Positions 45,423 to 57,404 are shown, numbered from the stretch's first letter. The stretch: DNA of 64,000 bases from Brachybacterium sp. UMB0905 (GCF_002871795.1 NZ_PNHL01000002.1:180232-244231), one strand, 5' to 3'. The notes: generated by a model from the sequence alone, not told the origin. Numbers and translations are program-made.

Positions 45423-46646
45423 TCAGTCCGAGAGCACCTCGCCGCGCCGGATCACCCGACGCACCTGCAGCTGCTCATCGACGAGCACGGCATCGGCGCG
45501 AGCGCCCGCCCCGAGGTGTCCGATGCGGTCGGCGGCGCCGAGCACCCGCGCAGGCACCACGGTGGCCGCCCGCACGGCCGGCACCAGATCCACGCCGGCC
45601 TCGAGCACGGTGAAACGCAGCACGTCCAGCAGATGCGCGGTGCCACCGGCGATCGCGCCGCCCTCGGTGAGGGTCGCGGTGCCCTCAGCGACCGTGACGT
45701 CCAGGGCGCCCAGGCGATACTGTCCATCGGCCATCCCGGCGGCGGCCATCGCATCGGTCACGAGCACCACATGATCGGGGGCGGCGAGCGCGAAGACATG
45801 CGCGACGGTGCGGGCATCCAGATGCACGCCGTCGGCGATGACCTCCACCACCATCTCTCCGCGCGCGGCGGCATCCAGCGAGGCGAGCGCGGGACCGGGA
45901 TCGCGGTGGTGGATGGGGCGCATCCCATTGAACAGATGCGTGGCCGTGGGCAGCGGTGAGCGGCCCTTCTCGCGGCGCAGCTCCTGGATGCTGAGAGCGA
46001 TCGCCCGGGTCATCTGGGTGCTCGAGCCATCCGTGTGGCCCAGCGACGGCACCGCCCCCACCTCGGCGAGTGCCGTGATCACCGCATCGGCATCCCCGGT
46101 CTCCGGCGCGAGGGTCATCGTGGCGAGCGCCCCGCCTGCGATCTGAGCAAGCTCGCGCACCAGGTCAGCATCACCATCGATGATGTGCTCGGGGTTTTGG
46201 GCGCCGCGCCGGGCCACGGAGACGAAGGGGCCTTCGAGGTGGATCCCGGCGATCTCCTCCGCGGCGGCGAGCTCGGCGAGATCCGACACGCGCTCGCGCA
46301 GCGTCGCGGCATCGGCCGTCACCAGGGAGGCGACGAGCGAGGTCGTGCCGTGCCGACGGTGCTCGTGCACGGCGGTCAGCATCGTCTGTGCATCCGCCGC
46401 ATCGGGGAAGGACGCCCCGCCGCCGCCGTGGCAGTGCACATCCACCAGGCCCGGCAGGATCAGGTCGTCATGTTCCACAGTGCTCTGCGCAGTGTGCGCC
46501 GGAGCCTGCGCGGCGGGGCCGGACCAGATGATGTCCTGCCCGCTGATGAGCACAAGCGCGCCGGGCATGAGGCCGCCGGGCAGCACGGCGGTGCCGTGAA
46601 GGGCGAGGTCGCAGGTGAGAGGGGTGGCGGATGCGGGGGCGGTCAT
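45423..46646 (-). CDS. nagA: N-acetylglucosamine-6-phosphate deacetylase
   Basis: Removes acetate from GlcNAc-6-P to give GlcN-6-P in amino-sugar recycling. The 407-residue amidohydrolase has GLVDVHCHGGGG (metal His), GIHLEGPFVS (metal Glu), SLGHTDGSS and HLFNGMRPIHHRD, and LVTDAMAAAGM with the catalytic Asp. GGAGAG lies before the ATG. nucS is upstream on the same strand across a 147-base gap. The usual partner nagB is not in the window. Confidence 0.93.
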   Translation of the reverse strand: MTAPASATPLTCDLALHGTAVLPGGLMPGALVLISGQDIIWSGPAAQAPAHTAQSTVEHDDLILPGLVDVHCHGGGGASFPDAADAQTMLTAVHEHRRHGTTSLVASLVTADAATLRERVSDLAELAAAEEIAGIHLEGPFVSVARRGAQNPEHIIDGDADLVRELAQIAGGALATMTLAPETGDADAVITALAEVGAVPSLGHTDGSSTQMTRAIALSIQELRREKGRSPLPTATHLFNGMRPIHHRDPGPALASLDAAARGEMVVEVIADGVHLDARTVAHVFALAAPDHVVLVTDAMAAAGMADGQYRLGALDVTVAEGTATLTEGGAIAGGTAHLLDVLRFTVLEAGVDLVPAVRAATVVPARVLGAADRIGHLGAGARADAVLVDEQLQVRRVIRRGEVLSD

Positions 46647-46793
46647 CGGCTCTCCAGTCAGATGAGATGGGAACGAGTCAGCGGGGATCGTGCTGCCCCG
46701 CAGAGGAAGCGGGCGGCGTTGGGTGGGACAGGGCTGGTCGCGGCGTGTGGGGCGTGGCGCTGGCACACGAGAGCACGAGGCGGGACGGCCGGC

Positions 46794-47519
46794 TCAGAAC
46801 AGGCGCGACTCGGCATCGTCGATGCCGCGCAGGGCGTCGTAGTCCAGGGTCACGCAGTCGATACCGCGGTCCCCGGCCAGCACGCGGGCCTGCGGCTTGA
46901 TGGCCTGGGCGGCGAAGATGCCGCGCACGGGTGCGAGCAAGGGGTCGCGGTTCAGCAGCTCGAGGTAGCGCGTCAGCTGCTCCACGCCGTCGATCTCCCC
47001 GCGGCGCTTGATCTCGATCGCCACGGTGCCGCCGGCGCCGTCGCGGGCCAGGATGTCCACCGGGCCGATCGCGGTGGAGTACTCCCGGCGCACGAGCGTC
47101 CAGCCATCGCCGAGTGTCTCGATGTTCTGGGCCAGCAGCGCCTGCAGATGCGCCTCCACGCCGTCCTTCTGCAGCCCGGGATCCACGCCGAGCTCGTGGG
47201 AGGAGTCCTCGAAGACCTCGAACAGCCGCACCCGCAGGCGGTCCCCGGACTTGTCATGCACCACGTCCCACTGCTCGATCCAGGGGCCTTCGAGGTCGTC
47301 CTCATCCTGCTGGGCCGCGGCGATCTCGGCATCCCCGCGTCGGGTGGTGCTCAGGGTGCACGGCGGGCTCATCCAGTTCAGCGGCTTGTAGCTGCCGCCG
47401 TCGGAGTGGACCAGGACGCTGCCATCGGCCTTGAGGATCAGCAGGCGGGGCGCCTGGGGGAGATGGGCGGTGAGCCGACCGGTGTAGTCGACAGAACAGC
47501 TGGCAACGACGAGACGCAC
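46794..47519 (-). CDS. nucS: Mismatch-specific endonuclease NucS/EndoMS
   Basis: Cuts both strands at mismatches in the MutS/MutL-independent repair of actinobacteria and archaea. The 241-residue protein begins [16 protein letters not shown], has the nuclease core GPVDILARD and [13 protein letters not shown], and ends in SRLF, matching the C-terminal beta-clamp-binding tail. The GTG is chosen for the conserved N-terminus. Start signals are weak. It is divergent from the membrane protein gene at 47666. Confidence 0.94.
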   Translation of the reverse strand: MRLVVASCSVDYTGRLTAHLPQAPRLLILKADGSVLVHSDGGSYKPLNWMSPPCTLSTTRRGDAEIAAAQQDEDDLEGPWIEQWDVVHDKSGDRLRVRLFEVFEDSSHELGVDPGLQKDGVEAHLQALLAQNIETLGDGWTLVRREYSTAIGPVDILARDGAGGTVAIEIKRRGEIDGVEQLTRYLELLNRDPLLAPVRGIFAAQAIKPQARVLAGDRGIDCVTLDYDALRGIDDAESRLF

Positions 47520-47665
47520 CCGGCCAGGGTACGTCACCGCCGCCATCGCCGGTCGGGACCGTCCGTGCATCCCCTCACGTGCGTGTGGCGGGCACGGGCC
47601 CGGAACCGTATCGTGGGCAGGTCACTGCCTCGGCCCGTCCCGGGCCGCCCCGAAGGAGCGTCACC

Positions 47666-48472
47666 GTGCAACGAATCCTGGCCGCCCTGCTGATCCTGAT
47701 CGGCGTCGCGGGCCTCGTGCTGGGCCGCCTCGGCGAGACCACCTGGGCGCCCGAGACCCAGACCACCGCGACCGTCGAGCTCGATGATCCCGGCCCCGCC
47801 GTGGTGATCGATCCCGGTGTGCTGTACATCGGCGGCCAAGAAGGCCGCGTGACCATCGAGGGTGAGGGCGAGGTCAGCCTGATCACCGCCGGTGGCGGCG
47901 ATATCGATGCCTACCTCGAGGGCGTGCATCACACCCGGATCACCGGGGCGAGCGACTGGCAGACCCTGAGCGTCGAAGAGGTCGAGCCCGAGGGGGAGGC
48001 GGAGATCGCAGATCCCACCTCCTCGGACCTGTGGCGCACCATCGATACCTCGCAGAGCCCCGCCACGATCGATGTGGCGGAGTTCTGGGCCCAAGAGAAT
48101 GACGACAACCTCAAGCCGTATCGGCAGATCCTGATCGTCACCGACGGCACCGCCCCGGGCGCTTCGAAGGTGTCGATCACCTGGCCGGTCGACGCTGAGA
48201 ACGAGTGGGTGCCCTACGCCTACGCCGGTGGCGCCGCGATCGCCGTGGTGGGCCTGGTGCTGCTCGTGGTGTCCGTCGGCCGCGGGTCCTCCCGCCCCAG
48301 CGGGCGCCGTCGCCGCGTGGATGATGCCGCGCCGCCCCGCTCCGAGCCGGCGGAGTCTGTCGCCGGTGGGTCCGAGGCTGCGGACCTCGCTGCGCCCAGC
48401 GATGATGATCCCACGGATGATCCCACGACCGAACAGCTGCCCACCATCGATGATGAGGAGCCCCGCCGATGA
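47666..48472 (+). CDS. Membrane protein of unknown function with two terminal helices
   Basis: I do not recognise the family. The 268-residue protein has a helix at about residues 4-20 (ILAALLILIGVAGLVLG), an extracytoplasmic beta-rich domain of about 160 residues, a second helix at about 190-212 (YAGGAAIAVVGLVLLVV), and a cytoplasmic tail with a basic patch (GRRRRVD) then an acidic Asp/Thr/Pro end. GAAGGAG precedes the GTG. It overlaps the next lipoprotein gene by ATGA, so the two products probably work together at the cell surface. A TATCGT at 47609-47614 may be its -10. Confidence 0.75.
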   Translation: MQRILAALLILIGVAGLVLGRLGETTWAPETQTTATVELDDPGPAVVIDPGVLYIGGQEGRVTIEGEGEVSLITAGGGDIDAYLEGVHHTRITGASDWQTLSVEEVEPEGEAEIADPTSSDLWRTIDTSQSPATIDVAEFWAQENDDNLKPYRQILIVTDGTAPGASKVSITWPVDAENEWVPYAYAGGAAIAVVGLVLLVVSVGRGSSRPSGRRRRVDDAAPPRSEPAESVAGGSEAADLAAPSDDDPTDDPTTEQLPTIDDEEPRR

Positions 48473-49548
48473 CCCGCCCTGATCACCGCACCGGCTCCCT
48501 GCGGGCCACCCGCAGGATCCGTCCGGGCCGTCGTGAGCTCCTGCTCGGCAGCGGACTGCTCGCCGCCGGCGCGCTGAGCGCCTGTGCGAGCGAGGTCGAG
48601 CCCCCCGCCGCCCCGGTGACGGGTCCCGAGCTCGAGGCCCCCACGCCGGTACAGACCGAGGAGCAGCTGTCCACCGCCATCAGCGAGATCCATGAGGCCG
48701 TGGCCGCCGCCGATGAGAAGCGGTCTGCGAAGCCGCTGGACCCTCGCGTGGTCGGCTCCGCCCAGGAGTTCCGCTCCAAGCTCTACAAGCTGATCAAGAA
48801 GTCCAAGGGCTTCGCAAAGGACCTCGAGCGCCCCGGCGCCTCGATGGTGATGCCGCTGACCAGCGTGGACGCCGAGTTCCCCCGGACGGCGATCGCCCTG
48901 GTGGAGGACGCCGGGGACTCCGGGGTGCCGTTCTTCATGGCGCTGCGGCAGGAGTCGGCGAAGGACCCGTACACGACCTGGGGCTGGGCGCAGCAGGCGG
49001 TGGGCGTGGAGATGCCCGATGTGGCCAATGCGCTCGTGGGCTCCCAGCAGGTGGGGCCGGACGCGGATGATCTGCTGATGACCCCCATGGCCGCGCTGAA
49101 GCTGTATGCCAAGGTGCTCTCGGACGGTGATGAGGCGGATCCGGACGACAAGCTGGCCGATGACCCCTTCAAGGTCCAGACCCACAAGAATATCGCCCAG
49201 GAGCGCAAGGAGCTCAACACCGGGGTGGACTACGACGAGGCGGCGACCATCAAGGAGGTGTGGACCGTGCGCGAGGAGGACTTCGTGGGTCTGCGCACCG
49301 ACGAGGGCGGTGCCCTGGTGATGTCCACCATCACCTCCAAGCGGACCGTGCGCATCAAGGAGCGCGGCACCATGCGCTACGAAGAGGAGAACCCGTACAC
49401 CAAGGCGGCGGGGACGCGGGAGTTCAACGAGAACTTCATCCGCACGTTCGGCACTCACGTTGCCGTGCATATCCCGCCCAAGGGCGCGAAGGGCAAGATT
49501 CAGCCGGTGGGTGCCACACAGACCGTGCTCGGCGTCACGGGGGAATGA
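48469..49548 (+). CDS. Lipoprotein, DUF8094-like
   Basis: A 359-residue secreted protein. The signal peptide has a twin-Arg pair and lipobox (GRRELLLGSGLLAAGALSAC), so it should be a lipoprotein, possibly exported by Tat. The mature part starts with a Pro/Glu/Thr-rich spacer, then a domain resembling what I remember as DUF8094 of actinobacterial lipoproteins (not verified). Visible landmarks are YTTWGWAQQAVG and GPDADDLLMTPMAALKLYA. No catalytic motif is evident. It is coupled to the upstream membrane protein by ATGA. Confidence 0.72.
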   Translation: MTRPDHRTGSLRATRRIRPGRRELLLGSGLLAAGALSACASEVEPPAAPVTGPELEAPTPVQTEEQLSTAISEIHEAVAAADEKRSAKPLDPRVVGSAQEFRSKLYKLIKKSKGFAKDLERPGASMVMPLTSVDAEFPRTAIALVEDAGDSGVPFFMALRQESAKDPYTTWGWAQQAVGVEMPDVANALVGSQQVGPDADDLLMTPMAALKLYAKVLSDGDEADPDDKLADDPFKVQTHKNIAQERKELNTGVDYDEAATIKEVWTVREEDFVGLRTDEGGALVMSTITSKRTVRIKERGTMRYEEENPYTKAAGTREFNENFIRTFGTHVAVHIPPKGAKGKIQPVGATQTVLGVTGE

Positions 49549-49671
49549 ACGACCCCGAGGCAGCAGTGCGGTGGCGCCGCGCGGGTGCTCTCACCGGCTG
49601 AGCTCGTTGCCGCCCCGCGGGATCGCCACTGCCTAGACTGGTCAGGTCCCGACCACGTCGAAGGAGTCCCT

Positions 49672-50559
49672 GTGACCGATCCGTACGGCATCATCGATCT
49701 GTCCACGCTCAAGCAGCCCGCCGGCTCGGAAGAGTCCGGCAGCAGCACCCCGGCCCAGCATGAGGTGGCCGTGACCGAGCAGGGTCTCGAGCAGATCATT
49801 GCCGACTCCCAGCGCATCCCCACCCTGCTGCTGGTCACCAGTGCACGGGTGCCCGATGGGGAGTCCTTCCTCGCCGCGCTGCGCAGCGCTGTGGATGCCA
49901 AGGGCGGAGCGGTGCGCCTGGCGACCGTGGATGCCGATGCGCAGCAGCGGGTCGCAGCGGCCCTGCGTGTTCAGCAGCTGCCCACGCTGCTGCTGCTCCT
50001 GCTGGGTCAGGTGCAGCCGATCGTGCAGTCCGTGCTGCCCGCAGAGGAGATCTCCGCACTGCTGGATCAGGTGGTGCAGGTGGCGCGGCAGCAGGGCATG
50101 GAGCTGCCGGAGGGTGCCGGAGAGCAGGCGCCCCCCGAGGAGCCGCTGCCGGAGCTGATCGCCCAGGCCTACGCCGCGATCGACCAGGGGGATCTGGAGG
50201 GCGCACAGTCTGCGTTCTCCAAGCACCTCACCGAGAACCCGGCCGATGCCGAGGCGAAGGCGGGACTGGCTACGGTCTCGCTCATGCAGCGCACGCAGGG
50301 CCAGGACCTCAACGGCGCGCGCGAGCAGGCGGCGCAGCACCCGGAGAATCTGGACGCGCAGCTGCTCGTGGCGGACCTTGACATGCTGGGTGGGCACGTC
50401 GATGACGCGTTCGCGCGCCTGCTGGACCTGCTGCGCGGCGCCGATGCGGAGACCAAGGACACCGTGCGCGCCCGCCTGTTGGACCTGTTCGAGGTGGCCG
50501 GGCCCAATGATCCTCGCGTAGCCCCCGCCCGCAAACGCCTGGCGAACCTCCTGTTCTGA
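49672..50559 (+). CDS. Thioredoxin-fold protein with TPR-like C-terminus (YbbN/CnoX type), no CxxC
   Basis: A 295-residue protein. The N-terminal thioredoxin fold is visible (IPTLLLVTSARVPDG; RLATVDADAQQRVAAALRVQQLPTLLLLL), with the cis-Pro loop kept, but the CxxC site is absent and the protein has no Cys. The C-terminal half is helical and TPR-like (AYAAIDQGDLEGAQSAFSKHL). Relatives are co-chaperones; this one cannot do thiol exchange. GAAGGAG precedes the GTG, and TAGACT at 49633 may be the -10. The homologous Mycobacterium gene is also near glgB/glgE. Confidence 0.82.
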   Translation: MTDPYGIIDLSTLKQPAGSEESGSSTPAQHEVAVTEQGLEQIIADSQRIPTLLLVTSARVPDGESFLAALRSAVDAKGGAVRLATVDADAQQRVAAALRVQQLPTLLLLLLGQVQPIVQSVLPAEEISALLDQVVQVARQQGMELPEGAGEQAPPEEPLPELIAQAYAAIDQGDLEGAQSAFSKHLTENPADAEAKAGLATVSLMQRTQGQDLNGAREQAAQHPENLDAQLLVADLDMLGGHVDDAFARLLDLLRGADAETKDTVRARLLDLFEVAGPNDPRVAPARKRLANLLF

Positions 50560-50626
50560 GGCCTGGGGTCAAGAGCCCTAGCCCCCAGCCCAAGCCCCGC
50601 GCCGAGCCCAAGACCCCGCGCCCACC

Positions 50627-50659
50627 CCCCAGCACGCCACAGGCCCCAGCACGCCACAG
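50627..50659. repeat. Tandem 17-bp repeat in a C-rich intergenic stretch
   Basis: CCCCAGCACGCCACAG occurs at 50627-50642 and 50644-50659. The surrounding 100 bases are strongly C-rich on the plus strand (many CCCAAG, CCCCGCG and GAGCCC words) and contain no gene. Confidence 0.85.
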
Positions 50660-50680
50660 CCCCGCGCCCCACTCTCACGA

Positions 50681-50721
50681 TTTCGGGTGCTGCGACCAGT
50701 TCTGGTACGCAGCACCCGAAA
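50681..50721. terminator. Strong hairpin between convergent genes
   Basis: TTTCGGGTGCTGCG (50681-50694) pairs exactly with CGCAGCACCCGAAA (50708-50721), and CCAG/CTGG inside pairs as well. T-rich and A-rich ends flank it. It lies between the Trx/TPR gene and glgB and looks bidirectional. Confidence 0.75.
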
Positions 50722-50786
50722 ACATGGAGGAAAGAGTGCGAGGGGCCGACGGGGGAGCGTGCGCCCTGGCCCGACGGGGGAGCCCC

Positions 50787-53060
50787 TCAGCCCTGGCGCA
50801 GGCGCTCGGGCACGAGCACCACGGCACCCAGCGGCGGCACCGTCAGGCGCACGGAGTGCTCGCGCCCATGCTGCGGCAGCGGCTCGGCGTGCACGGCCCC
50901 GAGGTTCCCCACCCCGCTGCCGCCGTACACGGGGGCGTCGGAGTTCAGCACCTCGAGCCAGCTCCCGCCTTCGGGCAGCGGCACGCGGTAGTCATGCCAG
51001 GCGCTGGGGGAGAAGTTCACCACCACCGCCACGGGATCGCCCGCGGCATCGCGCCGCAGGAACGCCAGCACGTTGTGTCCGGCATCGTCCCCGATCAGCC
51101 ATTCGAAACCGGCCGGGTCCTGATCGCGCTGGTACAGCGCCGGGAACTCGGCCTGCAGCGCGTTGAGGTCCCGCACCAGCTGCTGCGCCCCGCGGTGCAG
51201 CGGGTACTCCAGCAGCCACCACGGCAGGCCCGCCTGCTCGGACCATTCCGTGCCCTGCGCGAACTCAATGCCCATGAAGATGAGCTGCTTGCCCGGATGG
51301 GTCCACTGGAAGGCGAGGTAGGAGCGCAGCGTCGCCGCCTGCTGCCAGTCATCACCGGGCGCCTTGCGCAGCAGGGAGCCCTTGCCGTGCACCACCTCAT
51401 CATGCGAAAGCGGCAGCACGAAGTTCTCCGAGTACTGGTACACCATCGAGAACGTCAGCTCGCCGTGGTGGTACTGGCGGTGCACCGGATCCTCGGAGAG
51501 GTACTCGAGGGTGTCGTGCATCCAGCCCATGTTCCACTTGAAGCCGAAGCCCAGGCCCCCCACATCGGTGGGGCGCGTGACACCGGGGAACGACGTGGAC
51601 TCCTCGGCGATCATCACGATGCCCGGCACCCGCTTGTACGCGGTCGCCGTCGCCTCCTGCAGGAACGCGATGTTCTCGAGGTCCTCGCGGCCGCCATGGC
51701 GGTTGGGCACCCACTGGCCCTCCTCGCGCGAGTAGTCCAGGTACAGCATCGAGGCCACCGCATCCACGCGCAGCCCGTCCACATGGAACTCCTCGAGCCA
51801 GTAGCAAGCGTTGGCCACCAGGAAGTTGCGCACCTCATTGCGGCCGGTGTCGAAGATGTATGTGCCCCAGTCAGGGTGCTCACCGCGCCGCGGATCCGCA
51901 TGCTCGTACAACGGGGTGCCGTCGAAGCGGCCCAGCGCCCACTCGTCCTTCGGGAAGTGGGCGGGAACCCAGTCCATGATCACGCCGATGCCGGCCTCAT
52001 GCAGCGTGTTGATGAGGTGCCGCAGCTCATCGGGGGAGCCCAGACGGGAGGTGGGGGCGTAGTAGCCGGTGACCTGGTATCCCCAGGAGCCGCCGAAGGG
52101 ATGCTCCGCCAGCGGCATGAACTCCACATGCGTGAAGCCCATCTCGCGCACATAGTCGGTCAGCTCCGTGGCGAGCTCGCGGTAGGACAGCCCCGGCCGC
52201 CAGCTGGGCAGATGCACCTCGTAGATCGACATGCGGGAGGAGACCGCCTCGCTCGCGGCGCGCTCGGCGAGCCAGTGGTCATCGGTCCACTCGAAGTCAC
52301 TGGCGGTGACCACGGAGCCGGTGGCCGGCGGCACCTCGGCCAGGCGCGCCATCGGATCGGCCTTCTCCCGCCAGGTCCCATCGGCCGCGAGAATCCGGAA
52401 CTTGTAGACGGCACCGGCGCCGACTCCGGGGATGAACAGCTCCCACACCCCGGAGGACCCGAGCGAGCGCATGGCGTGCCCGCGGCCGTCCCAGCCGTTG
52501 AAGGAGCCGATCACCTGGACGGCGCGCGCATTGGGCGCCCACACCGTGAAGGAGGTGCCGGTGACCGCCTGCGGGCCCTCACCCAGGGTGCGCACATGCG
52601 CCCCGAGCGCCGTCCACAGCTCCTCGTGACGGCCCTCGCGGATCAGGTGCAGATCGAGCTCGCCGATGGTGGGCCAGAAACGGTAGGGCTCCTCGAGATC
52701 CACCGACTCCTCACCCTCAGCCCAGGTCACGCGCAGCCGATAGGCGGGTACGCGCTCCAGCTCGAGGGTGGTCGCCCAGATGCCGTCGTGCTCATGCTCC
52801 ATCGGCACCTCGGTGCCGTCCTCGAGCAGCACGGCGACGGCGCGGGCGAAGGGCTTGAGGGTGCGCACGGTCAGGCCGCCGTCATACTCGTGGGCCCCCA
52901 GCACTGCATGGGGATCATGGTGGCTACCGGTGGCGGTGCCGCCCAGCTCATGCAGCCCCAGCGGCATCACCGCGGGCCGCGAGGAGACCGGCCCCGGCGC
53001 ATCCGGCGGCGGGACCGTGCGCGGCATGCGCGGAACGTCGTCGTCACGGGTAGGGGTCAT
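50787..53060 (-). CDS. glgB: 1,4-alpha-glucan branching enzyme
   Basis: Introduces alpha-1,6 branches into linear glucan. The 757-residue GH13_9 enzyme has an N-terminal pair of beta domains (HHDPHAVLGAHEYDGG; FTVWAPNARAVQVIGSFNGWDG), then the barrel with VEFMPLAEHPFGGSWGYQ, DGLRVDAVASMLY (nucleophile Asp), MIAEESTSF (acid Glu) and LPLSHDEVVHGKGS. It begins one base after the glgE stop, a coupled pair. Confidence 0.96.
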   Translation of the reverse strand: MTPTRDDDVPRMPRTVPPPDAPGPVSSRPAVMPLGLHELGGTATGSHHDPHAVLGAHEYDGGLTVRTLKPFARAVAVLLEDGTEVPMEHEHDGIWATTLELERVPAYRLRVTWAEGEESVDLEEPYRFWPTIGELDLHLIREGRHEELWTALGAHVRTLGEGPQAVTGTSFTVWAPNARAVQVIGSFNGWDGRGHAMRSLGSSGVWELFIPGVGAGAVYKFRILAADGTWREKADPMARLAEVPPATGSVVTASDFEWTDDHWLAERAASEAVSSRMSIYEVHLPSWRPGLSYRELATELTDYVREMGFTHVEFMPLAEHPFGGSWGYQVTGYYAPTSRLGSPDELRHLINTLHEAGIGVIMDWVPAHFPKDEWALGRFDGTPLYEHADPRRGEHPDWGTYIFDTGRNEVRNFLVANACYWLEEFHVDGLRVDAVASMLYLDYSREEGQWVPNRHGGREDLENIAFLQEATATAYKRVPGIVMIAEESTSFPGVTRPTDVGGLGFGFKWNMGWMHDTLEYLSEDPVHRQYHHGELTFSMVYQYSENFVLPLSHDEVVHGKGSLLRKAPGDDWQQAATLRSYLAFQWTHPGKQLIFMGIEFAQGTEWSEQAGLPWWLLEYPLHRGAQQLVRDLNALQAEFPALYQRDQDPAGFEWLIGDDAGHNVLAFLRRDAAGDPVAVVVNFSPSAWHDYRVPLPEGGSWLEVLNSDAPVYGGSGVGNLGAVHAEPLPQHGREHSVRLTVPPLGAVVLVPERLRQG

Positions 53061-53061
53061 G

Positions 53062-55089
53062 TCAGTCCTCCTCGGGATGGATGATCCGCAGGATGTGCGC
53101 GGGGCGATGCTCGGGATCCAGGATCACGAAGGGGTCCCGGCCCCAGGTCCAGCGCTCGCCGGTCAGCAGGTCCTCCACGTCGAACACCTCACCGGCACCG
53201 AAGGCCGCGGGATCCAGGTGAAGGGTGCTTGAGCTGCCGCGATCATGCGCGGTCAGCGACACCACCAGCACCGAGTCCGTCGCGGCGGTGGGGGAGTCCG
53301 CGGCGTCCAGGTGCTTGGAGTACACCAGCAGCTGCGGGTCATCCGACCCATGGAAGCGGATCGTGGTGAGGGTCTGCAGAGCCGGATGCTCACGGCGGAT
53401 CCGGTTCAGGTCCGTGAGCAGCCCCTGCAGGCTCTCGCCGCGCTCGAGCGCTCCGGCGAAGTCCCGCGGCTTGTACTCGTACTTCTCATTGTCGATCTGC
53501 TCCTGCGCCCCGGGCCGCGGCACATCCTCCACCAGCTCGTAGCCGGAGTAGATGCCCCAGGTGGGCACGAGGGTGGCGGCGAGGATCGCACGCAGCACGA
53601 AGGCGCGACGGCCCCCCGAGGTCATGAACGGGGTGAGGATGTCATGGGTGGTGGGCCAGAAGCTGGGGCGCATGTACGGCGCCGCCTCCACCAGCTCCTC
53701 CATGTACGCGCGCAGCTCCTCGGGGCTGTGGCGCCACGTGAAGTACGTGTAGGACTGGTGGTAGCCCACCTTGCCCAGCGTGTGCATCATCGTCGGGCGC
53801 GTGAACGCCTCGGCCAGGAAGATCACCTCGGGGTGCTTCTCGGCGAACTCCGCCAGCAGCTCCTCCCAGAACCGCACCGGCTTGGTATGCGGATTGTCCA
53901 CCCTGAACAGCGTCACGCCGTGGGAGACCCACAGCTCGAGCATGTCGCGGATCGCCGCGTACAGCCCCTCGTAGTCGGTGTCGAAGCTCAGCGGGTAGAT
54001 GTCCTGGTACTTCTTGGGCGGGTTCTCGGCGTAGGCGATGGTGCCATCGGCCCGCACCTCGAACCACTCGGGATGCTCACGCACCCACGGATGGTCCGGA
54101 GAGCACTGCAGGGCGATGTCCATCGCCACCTCAAGCCCCAGCTCCCGCGCGCGGGCCACGAAGGCGTCGAAGTCCTCCATCGTCCCGAGGTCCGGGTGGA
54201 TCGCATCGTGCCCGCCATCCGGTGAGCCGATCGCATACGGGGATCCGGGGTCCCCGGGCCGCGTCTCGAGCGTGTTGTTGCGGCCCTTGCGGAAGGTGGT
54301 GCCGATGGGGTGGATCGGCGTGAGGTAGGCGACGTCGAAACCCATGTCGGCGATGCGGTCCAGCTCGCCCATCGCGCTGCGCAGCGTTCCGGAGGTCCAG
54401 CCGCGCTCCGGGTCAAAGCGGGCCCCCGCGGAGCGCGGGAAGAACTCGTACCACGAGCCGTACAGGGCGCGCGGCCGCTGTACCACCAGCTCATAGGTGG
54501 GGGATGCGGTCACGCCATCGCGCAGGGGGCGCTCCGCCAGCACCCCACGCAGATCCGCCCCGAGCGCCCGCGCGACGCGCACGTCGGCCGGGCGCGACCC
54601 ATCGCGCAGATCCGCGATCGCGGCGGCGGCCAGCTCCCCATCGGTCACCGGGCGCTCACCGGAGCGGGACTGCTCGCAGATGCGCTCAAGCACCCGCACG
54701 CCCTCAGCGCACACCAGGTCCTCATCGAGCCCAGCGGGGATCTTCACCTCCGCGATATGGGCCCAGGTGTCATACGGCGCGGAATAGGCCTTGATGCGGA
54801 AGGACCAGCGGCCCTCCGTCTCTGGCCGGATCGTGCTCTCCCACAGGTCCAGACCCGGGTTCGTGCAGTGCAAGGCCTGCCGACGCGCGGCGCCGTCGGG
54901 GGCGGTGAGCACCAGCTGCACACCCATCGCATCGTGCCCCTCGCGGAAGGCGTTGACGCGCACCGGGACCCGCTCCCCGGCGACGCACCGGGCGGGAAAG
55001 CGGCCAGCGTCCACGACGGGCTGGACATCCATGATGGGGATGCGCCCCACCCCGGCCCCGGATCGCGTGCGTTCGGTGGTCTCGGACAT
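53062..55089 (-). CDS. glgE: Alpha-1,4-glucan:maltose-1-phosphate maltosyltransferase
   Basis: Extends alpha-glucan with maltosyl units from maltose 1-phosphate. The 675-residue GH13_3 protein has an N-terminal beta domain, then IADMGFDVAYLTPIHPIG, the nucleophile in LFRVDNPHTKP, the Glu in FLAEAFTRP and WPTTHDIL near the donor site. Phosphate-binding Asn/Lys/Tyr features of GlgE look kept (RKGRNNTL). GGTAGGAGAG precedes the ATG; the frame is open upstream into non-conserved sequence. Maltose 1-phosphate would come from TreS/Pep2 or GlgM, none of which is in the window. Confidence 0.94.
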   Translation of the reverse strand: MSETTERTRSGAGVGRIPIMDVQPVVDAGRFPARCVAGERVPVRVNAFREGHDAMGVQLVLTAPDGAARRQALHCTNPGLDLWESTIRPETEGRWSFRIKAYSAPYDTWAHIAEVKIPAGLDEDLVCAEGVRVLERICEQSRSGERPVTDGELAAAAIADLRDGSRPADVRVARALGADLRGVLAERPLRDGVTASPTYELVVQRPRALYGSWYEFFPRSAGARFDPERGWTSGTLRSAMGELDRIADMGFDVAYLTPIHPIGTTFRKGRNNTLETRPGDPGSPYAIGSPDGGHDAIHPDLGTMEDFDAFVARARELGLEVAMDIALQCSPDHPWVREHPEWFEVRADGTIAYAENPPKKYQDIYPLSFDTDYEGLYAAIRDMLELWVSHGVTLFRVDNPHTKPVRFWEELLAEFAEKHPEVIFLAEAFTRPTMMHTLGKVGYHQSYTYFTWRHSPEELRAYMEELVEAAPYMRPSFWPTTHDILTPFMTSGGRRAFVLRAILAATLVPTWGIYSGYELVEDVPRPGAQEQIDNEKYEYKPRDFAGALERGESLQGLLTDLNRIRREHPALQTLTTIRFHGSDDPQLLVYSKHLDAADSPTAATDSVLVVSLTAHDRGSSSTLHLDPAAFGAGEVFDVEDLLTGERWTWGRDPFVILDPEHRPAHILRIIHPEED

Positions 55090-55151
55090 CGTCTCTCCTA
55101 CCTGAGCGCTGGTGGTCCGCGTGCGGCCGACGGCGGACGCGGTGACGGCTC

Positions 55152-57404
<2,253 letters not shown>

